DNA from: Kibdelosporangium banguiense
Lineage (GTDB): Bacteria > Actinomycetota > Actinomycetes > Mycobacteriales > Pseudonocardiaceae
Direction: 5' to 3'
DNA length: 64,000 nucleotides
Assembly: GCF_017876405.1 (NCBI RefSeq)
Contig: NZ_JAGINW010000001.1
Location: 6,337,203-6,401,202 of the forward strand
Made by a program: the position numbers and the translations under genes
In this document: positions 41,905 to 50,641 of the stretch, piece by piece
How the letters are laid out: each line of letters starts with the position of its first letter
How positions within the stretch are numbered: position 1 is the stretch's first letter
Notes under the pieces: model-generated
The model's input: only the letters and a program-made list of their open reading frames with translations
The model's database searches: none
Told to the model about the DNA's origin: nothing

Positions 41905-44900
41905 GAGCCGCCCGGGCCGCCGGGTCGCGCTGCTCGTGGCCACGGCCGAGTACATCGATCAGAGCCTGCGCCGGCTGCGCGCGCCGACCGAGGACGCGAG
42001 GCTGCTGCGGGAACTGCTGCTCGACCCGAATGTGGGCGGCTTCGACGAGGTCGTCATTGTCGCGAACGAATCCAAATCGGGTGTCGAGCGCGAATTGGAG
42101 CGCCTTTTCCGGGAGCGTGCGCCGGAGGACATGGTTTTGCTCTACCTGACCGGGCACGGGGTCAAGAACGACTACAACCAGCTGTTCTTCGCGACCGCCA
42201 ACACCGATCTGACCAGGCCGTACTCCACGGCCGTTCCCGCTGTGGTGCTGCAGCACCTGGTGACCGAGTGCCAGGCGAGGGCCAAGGTCGTCCTGCTGGA
42301 CTGCTGTTTCTCGGGAGCCTTCACCGCGGGCCAGGTCCAGATGTCGGGCAACGCGGTGGACCTCGACGAGCACCTCGGCCGCGGGGTGTACGTGATCACG
42401 GCGACCAACGAGCTCGAATACGCCTACGAACGCGAACAGCTGATCTTCGACAAGCCCCAGCGGAACTCGGTCTTCACCGCGGCGGTGATCAGAGCCCTGC
42501 AGACGGGCGCCGCGGACCTGGACGGCGACGGCGAGATCTCCGTCAGCGAGCTCTACAAGTACGTCTACGACGACCTGCGGGCCGAACGGGTGCAGACGCC
42601 GACCCAGAGCGGCAAGCTCGAGGGCCACATCCGGATCGCGAAGGCCCGCAGCGGCCGGATCACCGTGGGCGACCAGCAGTCCGCGCCGATCGTCGGTGAC
42701 CTGCTGGCCACAGCCGACACGCGGGCCGCACTGCCGGCGCCACTGGGAGTGACCCACCTGGTCGACCGGCACCTGGGCACGGAAGTCCACATGGACCTCG
42801 GCGGGCACGTGCGGCATCTGGCCATCGTCGGCCGGATCTCCTCGGGCAAGAGCACGCTGATCCGGACTCTGGTCGTCGGGCTGACCGCGATCCGGGACGA
42901 GCGGGAAGTCCAGTTCTACTGCCTTGACGGCGACGGGCGGCTGAACTCGCTGGGTGCGCTGCCCCATGTGCGTGCGTTGCACGGCACCTTCGACCCGGAG
43001 CAGCCCCGCCGGCTGCTCCAGCATGTCCGGTCCATCGTGGATCAGCGGCGCAAGCTGTTCCAGCAGATGCGTATCCCCGACGAGACCACGTTCCGGCTGG
43101 CCCGCAAACGCGCCGGCATCCTGCCGCCGGGCGAGCACGCCGACATCTTCCTGGTGGTCGATGGCTGGGAAGCGCTGGCCGAGGACCTGCCCATGCTGGC
43201 CGACGAGGTGAAGTACATCGCCGGGCGCGGTGGCTCGTTCGGTGTCCACGTGATCCTGTCGGCCCGCCAGTGGGCCGAGATCCCGGCCAAGGTGCTCAGC
43301 CTGGTCCGCGGCCGGATCGAACTGGCCCTCGACGACCCGGCGGAGTCGAAGATCGACGCGGCGCTGGCCGCCACCCTGCCCGACGACCCGGGCTGGGCGC
43401 TGCACGCCGACCGGCGGTTCCACGTCGCGCTGCCCCAGCTGACCGCCGACGCCGACGATCTGGAGCTCGTGCTGGCCGGTCTGCGCGACGGGACACTCCC
43501 GTCGGCCGACGACGACGCGCTGCCGTGGAGCCTGCCGCAGCCGGTCAAACCCGATTTCCTGCGCCTGCTGGGCATCACGTCCCTGGCGGAGTACGACGTG
43601 CGGCAGGGCTGGCGGCCCAGGCCGGCGCGTGAGCGGTTCCGGATCCCGTTCGGCGTCGACCAGGAAGGCCGGCCGGTCGAGCTGGACCTCAAAGAATCGG
43701 CGATGGACGGGATGGGGCCGCACGGCCTGTGCATCGGCGCCACGGGGTCGGGCAAGTCGGAGTTCATGCGCACACTGGTGCTGGGGCTCGCGGCGACCCA
43801 TTCGCCGGCGAACCTCAACTTCGTGCTGGTGGATTTCAAGGGCGGCGCCACCTTCCACGGTCTGGACGCCCTGCCGCACGTCTCCGCGACGATCACCAAC
43901 CTGCAGGGCGACCTGACGCTGGTCGACCGGATGAAGGACGCGCTGCTCGGCGAGATGAACCGGCGCCAGGAGCTGTTGCGGGCGGCTGGCAACTTCAAGA
44001 ACGTATGGGAGTACGAACGAGCCCGGGAGACCAACGTCGATCACGTGCCGTTGCCCGCGTTGTTCATCGTGGTGGACGAGTTCTCCGAGCTGCTGTCGGC
44101 CAAGCCGGACTTCATCGATCTGTTCATCGCGATCGGCCGGCTGGGCCGGTCGCTGCAGATGCACATGCTGCTGGCGACCCAGCGGCTGGAGGAAGGCAAG
44201 CTGCGCGGCCTGGACTCGCACCTGTCGTACCGGATCGGCCTGCGGACGTTCTCGGCGTCGGAATCCCGTGCGGCCATTGGTGTTCCGGACGCGTACGAGC
44301 TGCCTTCCATCCCCGGTACCGGGTATCTGAAGTTCGGCACGGAGGCGATGACCCGCTTCACCGCGGCGTACGTCTCCGGGCCGCAGACGGACGCCGACAC
44401 GTCTTCGCCGGGTGGCGGGCAGCCGTTGCTCACCGAGGTCGTGCGAAAACTGGCCGGCCATGGCCCGCCCGCGCATGAGGTGTGGCTGCCCCCGTTGGAC
44501 CTGCCGGACCCACTGGACACACTGCTGCCCCCGTTGCAGGCGACCGAGGACCGTGGGCTCTGCTCGCCGCAGTTCCCCGCCAACGGCCGGTTGCGGGCGC
44601 CGGTGGGTTTCGTCGACAGGCCGTTCGAGCAGCGGCGCGACCTGTTGTGGGCGGACTTCTCCGGTGCCAGAGGAAACGCCGCGATCGTGGGCGGTCCCCA
44701 GTCGGGCAAGTCGACGCTGGTGCGGACGCTGGTGATGGCCATGGCGTTGACGCACACCCCGCGAGAAGTCCAGTTCTACTGCCTGGATCTGGGTGGCGGC
44801 TCGCTCAAGTCGCTTGCCGGTCTGCCGCATGTGGGTACGGTGGCCGGCCGGATGGATCACGACGTCGCCCGCCGGATGATCGCCGAGATCACCTTGCTGA

Positions 44901-46306
44901 TCACCGCGCGGGAACGGTTGTTCGCCGAGTGGGGCATCGACTCAATGGCGGAGTTCCGCGACCGCAAGCGGGCCGGGGAGTTCACCGAGGACCCGTTCGG
45001 CGACGTGTTCCTGATCGTCGACGGCTGGCTCGGTTTCCGCCAGGAGTTCGAAGCGCTCGAGACACAGGTGGTGAACCTCGTCGCGGTGGGGTTGTCCTAC
45101 GGCGTGCACGTGGTCGTGGCCGCCAACCGGTGGGCGGAGATCAGGCCCGCGGTCAAGGACCTGCTGGGTTCCCGGTTCGAGCTGCGGCTCGGTGACCCCT
45201 CGGAATCCGACATCGACCGCCGCGCGGCCGTGAACGTCCCGGCCGGTCGCCCAGGACGTGGGCTCACCCACGACAAGCTGCATTTCCTCGTCGCCCTGCC
45301 GCGGATCGACGGTTCGTCCGCCCTCGTCGATGTCGGTGAGGGCGTTCAGCACGCGACGCGTAGGGTCCAGCAGTGTTGGAGCGGGCCGACGGCTTCACCT
45401 GTGCGTCTGCTGCCCGATCTGATGTCGTACGACGACTTGCTCAAGCAGGACCGCCATCGCGGCACCCGCAAGATCCCGATCGGCGTCAACGAGGACCAGT
45501 TGGCGCCGGTGTATCTCGACTTCGACGCCGAGCCGCACTTCCTCGCCTTCGCCGACGGCGAGTCCGGCAAGACGAACCTGCTGCGCACCATCGTGCGCGG
45601 GATCATGGAACGGTATTCCGAGGACGAGGTCGTCGTCCTGATCGTCGACTACCGCCGGACCATGCTGAACTTCATGACCACCGGCCACCTGCTCGGCTAC
45701 GCCGTCGCGCCCAACCAGCTCAACGAGATGCTCAAGGACGTCATCGAGTCGCTGACCAAACGGCTGCCCGGCCGGGACATCACCCAGGAACAGCTCAAAC
45801 ACCGGTCCTGGTGGTCGGGCCCGGAGCTGTTCGTGATCGTGGACGACTACGACCTGGTGGCCACATCCAGCGGGAACCCGCTGCTGCCGCTGCAGGAGTT
45901 CCTTCCCCAGGCCAAGGACGTCGGCCTGCACATGATCGTCACCCGCCGGTCGGGAGGCGCGTCCCGGGCGTTGTTCGACCCGATCGTCGGCAGGCTCAAG
46001 GAACTGGCCAGCCCCGGGCTGGTGATGAGCGGGAACAGGGACGAGGGCGTCCTGCTCGGCAACTACCGGCCCACCCCGTTGCCGCCCGGCCGGGGCGCCC
46101 TGGTGACCAGGAAGTCCGGTCAGCAGGTGATCCATGTGGCGTGGACCGACCCCGAGTTCGTGACGACCACCAAGACCTGGCAGGCACAGCTGCAGGAGCT
46201 GGACACCGCGCTGGCCGAGGGGAAGATCTCCGCGGCCGACTACCGGGCACGCCGGGACCAGCTCCTTCACGGCGCGACGGCACAAGAGACCCGCGGTCAG
46301 CGGTAG
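41885..46306 (+). CDS. Caspase-like protease fused to four FtsK/EccC-type ATPase domains
   Basis: A 1473-residue protein. Residues about 12-260 form a caspase/metacaspase-type peptidase with catalytic His91 (YLTGHGV) and Cys141 (LLDCCFSG) and a full EF-hand loop at 211-222. Four P-loop modules follow: Lys322 (GRISSGKST) with Walker B VDGW; Lys624 (GATGSGKSE) with VVDEFSELL (Asp731, Glu732); Lys942 (GGPQSGKST) with VDGW; Lys1229 (DGESGKTN) with VDDYD. The last three reproduce the order of type VII secretion EccC ATPases, but the EccC membrane helices are absent. The tail ends in a SHOCT-like helix. No ESX genes are nearby. A conflict or cell-suicide role is inferred. Confidence 0.88.
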   Translation: MVAQPAESRPGRRVALLVATAEYIDQSLRRLRAPTEDARLLRELLLDPNVGGFDEVVIVANESKSGVERELERLFRERAPEDMVLLYLTGHGVKNDYNQLFFATANTDLTRPYSTAVPAVVLQHLVTECQARAKVVLLDCCFSGAFTAGQVQMSGNAVDLDEHLGRGVYVITATNELEYAYEREQLIFDKPQRNSVFTAAVIRALQTGAADLDGDGEISVSELYKYVYDDLRAERVQTPTQSGKLEGHIRIAKARSGRITVGDQQSAPIVGDLLATADTRAALPAPLGVTHLVDRHLGTEVHMDLGGHVRHLAIVGRISSGKSTLIRTLVVGLTAIRDEREVQFYCLDGDGRLNSLGALPHVRALHGTFDPEQPRRLLQHVRSIVDQRRKLFQQMRIPDETTFRLARKRAGILPPGEHADIFLVVDGWEALAEDLPMLADEVKYIAGRGGSFGVHVILSARQWAEIPAKVLSLVRGRIELALDDPAESKIDAALAATLPDDPGWALHADRRFHVALPQLTADADDLELVLAGLRDGTLPSADDDALPWSLPQPVKPDFLRLLGITSLAEYDVRQGWRPRPARERFRIPFGVDQEGRPVELDLKESAMDGMGPHGLCIGATGSGKSEFMRTLVLGLAATHSPANLNFVLVDFKGGATFHGLDALPHVSATITNLQGDLTLVDRMKDALLGEMNRRQELLRAAGNFKNVWEYERARETNVDHVPLPALFIVVDEFSELLSAKPDFIDLFIAIGRLGRSLQMHMLLATQRLEEGKLRGLDSHLSYRIGLRTFSASESRAAIGVPDAYELPSIPGTGYLKFGTEAMTRFTAAYVSGPQTDADTSSPGGGQPLLTEVVRKLAGHGPPAHEVWLPPLDLPDPLDTLLPPLQATEDRGLCSPQFPANGRLRAPVGFVDRPFEQRRDLLWADFSGARGNAAIVGGPQSGKSTLVRTLVMAMALTHTPREVQFYCLDLGGGSLKSLAGLPHVGTVAGRMDHDVARRMIAEITLLITARERLFAEWGIDSMAEFRDRKRAGEFTEDPFGDVFLIVDGWLGFRQEFEALETQVVNLVAVGLSYGVHVVVAANRWAEIRPAVKDLLGSRFELRLGDPSESDIDRRAAVNVPAGRPGRGLTHDKLHFLVALPRIDGSSALVDVGEGVQHATRRVQQCWSGPTASPVRLLPDLMSYDDLLKQDRHRGTRKIPIGVNEDQLAPVYLDFDAEPHFLAFADGESGKTNLLRTIVRGIMERYSEDEVVVLIVDYRRTMLNFMTTGHLLGYAVAPNQLNEMLKDVIESLTKRLPGRDITQEQLKHRSWWSGPELFVIVDDYDLVATSSGNPLLPLQEFLPQAKDVGLHMIVTRRSGGASRALFDPIVGRLKELASPGLVMSGNRDEGVLLGNYRPTPLPPGRGALVTRKSGQQVIHVAWTDPEFVTTTKTWQAQLQELDTALAEGKISAADYRARRDQLLHGATAQETRGQR

Positions 46307-47763
46307 ACGCCCAGCGCGGCGGGGGTGGCGCGGAACCGGAAGCGGTTGCCCAGCGGGCCGACCTCGCCGTCGGTGGCGATCCGGATGGGCCGGCCCTGGA
46401 TCGTCACGTCCAGGGCCCGGACCTCCAGATGCTGGTAGGTCCGGCTGCGGTGCAGCGCTCCCATGATCGCGCCGAGCACGAATCTCAGCCGGGAGAACCG
46501 CACGTCGGCCCGGATGTAGCGGACGTCCATCAGCCCGGAGTCCAGCTCTGGGCGGGCGGTCGGGGCGAACCCCTTGGGCTGGTAGGTGCCGTTGCCGACA
46601 AAAAGCATCCACACCAGGTGCGATTCGTTGTTGATGACCATCTGCAGCGGCATCGACTTGGACAGCACCCGGACCAGTGCCATCGCACCTGCGGGCCACT
46701 TTCCCCAACGCTTGGTGAGCTTCTCCCGCAGCCGCACCATGTCCGGATAGCCACCCAGGCTGGCGGTGTTGACGAACCACCGTGAAGCACCACCGTCGAT
46801 ATCCACATGGCTGAGGTCGACCCGGGCACCGTCACCGGCCTTGAGCGCGGCCGAGACGCTCTCGATGCCGTCGACGCCGACATCCCGCGCGAAGTGGTTC
46901 AGTGTCCCGGCAGGCACCAGCACCAGTGGCAGGTGCCGTTCGGCCGCCACCGCCGCGACGGCGGCCACAGTCCCGTCTCCGCCCGCGACTCCGAGCGCGG
47001 CAGGGCGGGGTACGGCGTCGTCGATGGCCTTGTGCAACTGCTCGATCAGATCGTCTTCGGGGTGCAGCACAGTGGCCTTGGGCCAGTACTTGGCGATCTC
47101 CTCAGTAGGGTCGACCCCGTCCGCACCCGAACCAGGGTTGGCCATCACGAGCAGGCCTTCACCTTCCTCGATGGCCGGTAACGAGGAGTGCGGATGGGCA
47201 CTGGCGGGCACGTCGGCCCCTGTCGGCCACCAGCGCCGGGTGACCAGTCCGGCCGCTACACCGATCGCGGCGCCGGCAGCGACGTCAGTCGGCCAGTGCA
47301 CGCCGGTGTGCACGCGCGAGTAGGCCACAGCAGCCGCGACAGGAGCGATGACGAGCCCGAGAGCCGGACTTTCCATCGCAAGAGCTGTGGTGAACGCCAC
47401 GGCCGACGCGGAGTGCCCTGACGGGAACGAGGACGAGGTCGGTCGCTTCGTCAGACGCCGATAGGTGGGCAGCAGCTCCGCTGCCGGGCGTCGCCTTGGG
47501 AACAACTGCTTCCCGACGAGGTTGGCGCTCGCGCTGGCGAAGCCGATGGCGACCACTCCGCGTAGCGCGGCCCGGCGTGTCCTGCCTTTGCGCAGGGCGA
47601 GAACGCTCGCGACGGTGAACCAGAGCACACCTTTGTTGGCCGACCGGGTGAGGCTTTTCAGTGCCCGGTCCACAGTCGTCTCAGGCAGCTCGGCACTGCG
47701 GCGGACAAGGCGTTTGTCCACCTGACTGGCATCGCGCAGCGATCTTCGCACTCGTCGGAACAC
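46297..47763 (-). CDS. PAP2 phosphatase-diacylglycerol kinase fusion
   Basis: A 488-residue protein. The N-terminal third is a membrane PAP2 lipid phosphatase with its motifs KQLFPRRRPA, SSSFPSGHSAS and SRVHTGVHWPTDV. The C-terminal part is a DAGK catalytic domain (LLVMANPGSG, GVAGGDGTVAA, LVPAGTLNHFARD). The fusion could interconvert phosphatidate-like and diacylglycerol-like lipids, though the substrate is uncertain. Its stop overlaps the end of the convergent caspase gene by 10 bp. A second stand-alone lipid kinase lies at 56479-57372. Confidence 0.92.
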   Translation of the reverse strand: MFRRVRRSLRDASQVDKRLVRRSAELPETTVDRALKSLTRSANKGVLWFTVASVLALRKGRTRRAALRGVVAIGFASASANLVGKQLFPRRRPAAELLPTYRRLTKRPTSSSFPSGHSASAVAFTTALAMESPALGLVIAPVAAAVAYSRVHTGVHWPTDVAAGAAIGVAAGLVTRRWWPTGADVPASAHPHSSLPAIEEGEGLLVMANPGSGADGVDPTEEIAKYWPKATVLHPEDDLIEQLHKAIDDAVPRPAALGVAGGDGTVAAVAAVAAERHLPLVLVPAGTLNHFARDVGVDGIESVSAALKAGDGARVDLSHVDIDGGASRWFVNTASLGGYPDMVRLREKLTKRWGKWPAGAMALVRVLSKSMPLQMVINNESHLVWMLFVGNGTYQPKGFAPTARPELDSGLMDVRYIRADVRFSRLRFVLGAIMGALHRSRTYQHLEVRALDVTIQGRPIRIATDGEVGPLGNRFRFRATPAALGVYR

Positions 47764-47861
47764 GAGTTGAACGTTAGCGACAGAGCCGTCCAGGTGCTGA
47801 TTGGATGTCTCATTTCGATCTGGCCCCCGAACGGCGCACGGTAGTCGGCGCCCGGACCGCC

Positions 47862-47867
47862 TAGGCT
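47862..47867 (+). promoter_or_regulatory. -10 hexamer TAGGCT for pafA
   Basis: TAGGCT is 6 nt before ATG 47874, identical in sequence and spacing to dop and metH. Confidence 0.5.
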
Positions 47868-47873
47868 GAAGAG

Positions 47874-49232
47874 ATGCAGCGGCGGATCTTCGGCATCGAA
47901 ACCGAGTTCGGTGTGACCTGCACCTTCCACGGGCAGCGCAGGCTGTCGCCGGACGAGGTGGCCAGGTACCTGTTCCGGCGGGTCGTGTCGTGGGGGCGTT
48001 CCTCGAATGTCTTCCTGCGCAACGGCTCGCGCCTCTACCTGGACGTCGGGTCGCATCCGGAGTACGCCACGGCGGAGTGTGACGACCTCGTGCAGCTGGT
48101 CACGCACGACAAGGCGGGTGAGCGGATCCTGGAGGACCTGCTTGTCGACGCCGAGCGGCGGCTGGCCGACGAGGGCATCGGCGGCGACATCTTCCTGTTC
48201 AAGAACAACACCGACTCGGCCGGCAACTCCTACGGCTGCCACGAGAACTACTGCGTCACGCGGGCGGGCGAGTTCTCCCGGATCGCAGACGTGCTGCTGC
48301 CGTTTCTGGTGACACGCCAGCTCATCTGCGGTGCGGGCAAGGTCCTGCAGACGCCTCGTGGCGCTGTCTACTGCCTGTCGCAACGCGCCGAGCACATCTG
48401 GGAAGGCGTCTCCAGCGCGACGACGCGGTCCCGGCCGATCATCAACACGCGCGACGAGCCGCATGCCGACGCCGAGCGCTACCGGCGCCTGCACGTGATC
48501 GTCGGCGACTCGAACATGTCGGAGTCCACGACCCTGCTCAAGGTCGGCAGCGCCAACCTGGTGCTGGAGATGATCGAGGAGGGCGTGCAGTTCCGCGACT
48601 TCAGCCTGGACAACCCGATCCGGGCGATCCGTGAGATCAGCCACGACCTGACCGGCCGCCGCCTCGTGCGCCTGGCCGGCGGCCGCGAGGCCTCAGCCCT
48701 GGACATCCAGCGCGAGTACTACGCCAAGGCAGTCGAGCACGTCGAGCGCCGCGGCGCCGACCCGATCGCCAACCGCGTGATCGAACTCTGGGGCCGCACT
48801 CTGGACGCGGTCGAGCAGGAGGACCTCAGCCGCATCGACCGCGAGATCGACTGGGCGATCAAGCACCGCCTGGTCGAGCGCTACCAGGCCAAACACAACC
48901 TGGAACTGTCCAGCGCCCGCGTGGCCCAGCTGGATCTGGCCTACCACGACATCCGCCGTGGCCGTGGCATCTTCGACCTGCTGCAGCGCAAGGACCTGGT
49001 CGCCCGCGTGACCGACGACGGCGAGATCGAGGCGGCCAAGGACACCCCGCCGCAGACCACCCGCGCCAAGCTGCGTGGCGACTTCATCGCCGCCGCCCAG
49101 GAAGCCGGCCGCGACTTCACCGTCGACTGGGTACACCTGAAACTGAACGACCAGGCACAGCGCACTGTGCTGTGCAAGGACCCGTTCCGGGCGGTCGACG
49201 AACGCGTGGAACGCCTCATCGCCTCTCTCTGA
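47874..49232 (+). CDS. pafA: Pup-protein ligase PafA
   Basis: A 452-residue ATP-dependent ligase that forms the isopeptide bond between Pup C-terminal Glu and substrate lysine. Its N-terminus RIFGIETEFGVT and catalytic Asp57 in LYLDVGSHPEYAT match the family exactly, and the length is normal. It lacks the Dop loop. It is separated from prcA by the caspase locus and the lipid-enzyme gene. A palindromic element follows 16 bp after the stop. Confidence 0.98.
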   Translation: MQRRIFGIETEFGVTCTFHGQRRLSPDEVARYLFRRVVSWGRSSNVFLRNGSRLYLDVGSHPEYATAECDDLVQLVTHDKAGERILEDLLVDAERRLADEGIGGDIFLFKNNTDSAGNSYGCHENYCVTRAGEFSRIADVLLPFLVTRQLICGAGKVLQTPRGAVYCLSQRAEHIWEGVSSATTRSRPIINTRDEPHADAERYRRLHVIVGDSNMSESTTLLKVGSANLVLEMIEEGVQFRDFSLDNPIRAIREISHDLTGRRLVRLAGGREASALDIQREYYAKAVEHVERRGADPIANRVIELWGRTLDAVEQEDLSRIDREIDWAIKHRLVERYQAKHNLELSSARVAQLDLAYHDIRRGRGIFDLLQRKDLVARVTDDGEIEAAKDTPPQTTRAKLRGDFIAAAQEAGRDFTVDWVHLKLNDQAQRTVLCKDPFRAVDERVERLIASL

Positions 49233-49248
49233 CCCACGCTTCAGCTTT

Positions 49249-49301
49249 GCCCCCAATGCCACATTGGTGGCATCTGATGCCCCCAATGTGGCATTGGGGG
49301 C
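49249..49301. repeat. Dispersed palindromic element, copy 2 (terminator position)
   Basis: The arms are identical to copy 1 at 26965-27017: GCCCCCAATGCCACATTGG and its complement around a 15-nt loop. The loop here is self-complementary (GGCAT-CTG-ATGCC), which extends the structure. ACAAAAACA follows. It lies just after pafA. Confidence 0.85.
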
Positions 49302-49313
49302 ACAAAAACAGGC

Positions 49314-49613
49314 TCAGCGGCCGGCGGGGGATTGGGCGCGGCGGCGGCGGCCGGTGGGCCGCCGGGTGCCGCCGGGGATGTAGTGGGATCTGATGACCAC
49401 GCAGGCCGGGCCGCCCGGTTGGGGCCGGATCGCGTCGCTTGAGCAGTAGGAGCGGGTGGGACGGCGGGTTGCCCTGGCGGCGAGCGCGGTGAGGCCAAGC
49501 AAGATCACGAGACAGATCCACACGCGCAGAAGCCTGGGGCAAGCAGGAGCGTTTTGCGTCTGATGCCACCCGAACGTGTCACCAGTGCGTGCCGATGGGC
49601 CGTTCGCACGCAC
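49314..49613 (-). CDS. Small hypothetical membrane protein
   Basis: A 99-residue frame with one hydrophobic helix (RLLRVWICLVILLGLTALAA), then CSSDAIRPQPGGPACVVI and a basic, proline-containing tail. Composition and the pair of cysteines suggest a real secreted or membrane product, but codon evidence is modest and an overlapping frame exists. No SD is obvious. It is convergent with pafA and divergent from pafB. Confidence 0.45.
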   Translation of the reverse strand: MRANGPSARTGDTFGWHQTQNAPACPRLLRVWICLVILLGLTALAARATRRPTRSYCSSDAIRPQPGGPACVVIRSHYIPGGTRRPTGRRRRAQSPAGR

Positions 49614-49653
49614 TCGGGGGTGCGTTGGGTGATCGGCACCCGGCGGGTGGGGT

Positions 49654-49659
49654 TAAGGT
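49654..49659 (+). promoter_or_regulatory. -10 hexamer TAAGGT for pafB
   Basis: TAAGGT is 7 nt before GTG 49667 and supports that start. Confidence 0.4.
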
Positions 49660-49666
49660 CTCAAGA

Positions 49667-50641
49667 GTGTCCGTTGCCCGCGCAGAACGCCTGGTGAACC
49701 TGGTGCTCTGCTTGCTGTCCACCAGGCAGTACCTGTCCGCCGACCGGATCCGCGCGATCGTGCCCGGTTATGCCGGCGCGTCCTCCGGCGAGGCGTTCTC
49801 CCGCATGTTCGAGCGGGACAAGACCGAACTGCGCGAGCTGGGTATTCCGCTCGAGGTCGGCCGCAACGTCGGCTTTGACGGGATCGCCTCGGTCGAGGGC
49901 TACCGCATCGCCCGCCGCGACTACGAACTCGGCGACATCGACCTTGAGCCGGACGAGGCCGCGGCGGTCGCTCTTGCCGCGAGATTGTGGGACTCGCCGG
50001 AGCTGACGGGTGCGGCGCATGGGGCGTTGCTCAAGCTGAGAGCGGCCGGCGTGGATGTCGATCAGGCGTCGCCGGCGATCGTCGAGCCGAAGGTACGCAC
50101 CACTGAGCAGGCGTTCAGCCCGTTGCTGGCCGCGGTCCAGGAGGGCAAGGCGGTCGAGTTCTCCTACCGCCGCCCGATGCCGGCCGAGTTGCGCACGCGC
50201 ACGATCGAGCCGTGGGGCGTTGTGTCGTGGCGCGGACGTTGGTACGTCGTCGGCCATGACCGCGACCGGAACGCGCCACGCTGCTTCCGCCTGTCCCGGA
50301 TAGTGGGTGACGTCAAGACCGTCGGCGACGCGGGTGACGTGGAGCGCCCGGAGGGCATCAACCTGCTGGACTTCGTCGCCAACACCGGGAGCGAACCGTC
50401 CCCGGCATCCACGGCCAGGGTCTGGGTCGCCGAGGGCAGGGCCGCCGGCGTCCGCCGCCGTGCCAAGGTCATCGGCAGCCGGCGGGTCGGCAGCGTGAAC
50501 GGCGACGAGGTGGAGATCGAGCTGCGCTTCCCCGAGTCGGCGGCGTCCTGGCTGGCCGGGTTCGGCCCGGATGTCCTGGTTCTCGAGCCGGAAGTGCTGC
50601 GCAAGTCCGTGTTCGAGCGCCTGCTGGAGGCCGCCCGATGA
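49667..50641 (+). CDS. pafB: Transcriptional regulator PafB (HTH-WYL)
   Basis: A 324-residue regulator with an N-terminal winged helix (ERLVNLVLCLLSTRQYLSAD), a central helical part and a WYL domain (about 150-215, WRGRWYVVGHDRDR) that binds single-stranded DNA in the PafBC complex. PafB and PafC activate the LexA/RecA-independent DNA damage response in actinobacteria. The upstream in-frame start at 49589 is rejected in favour of GTG 49667 on promoter spacing. It overlaps pafC by 4 bp. Confidence 0.96.
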   Translation: MSVARAERLVNLVLCLLSTRQYLSADRIRAIVPGYAGASSGEAFSRMFERDKTELRELGIPLEVGRNVGFDGIASVEGYRIARRDYELGDIDLEPDEAAAVALAARLWDSPELTGAAHGALLKLRAAGVDVDQASPAIVEPKVRTTEQAFSPLLAAVQEGKAVEFSYRRPMPAELRTRTIEPWGVVSWRGRWYVVGHDRDRNAPRCFRLSRIVGDVKTVGDAGDVERPEGINLLDFVANTGSEPSPASTARVWVAEGRAAGVRRRAKVIGSRRVGSVNGDEVEIELRFPESAASWLAGFGPDVLVLEPEVLRKSVFERLLEAAR

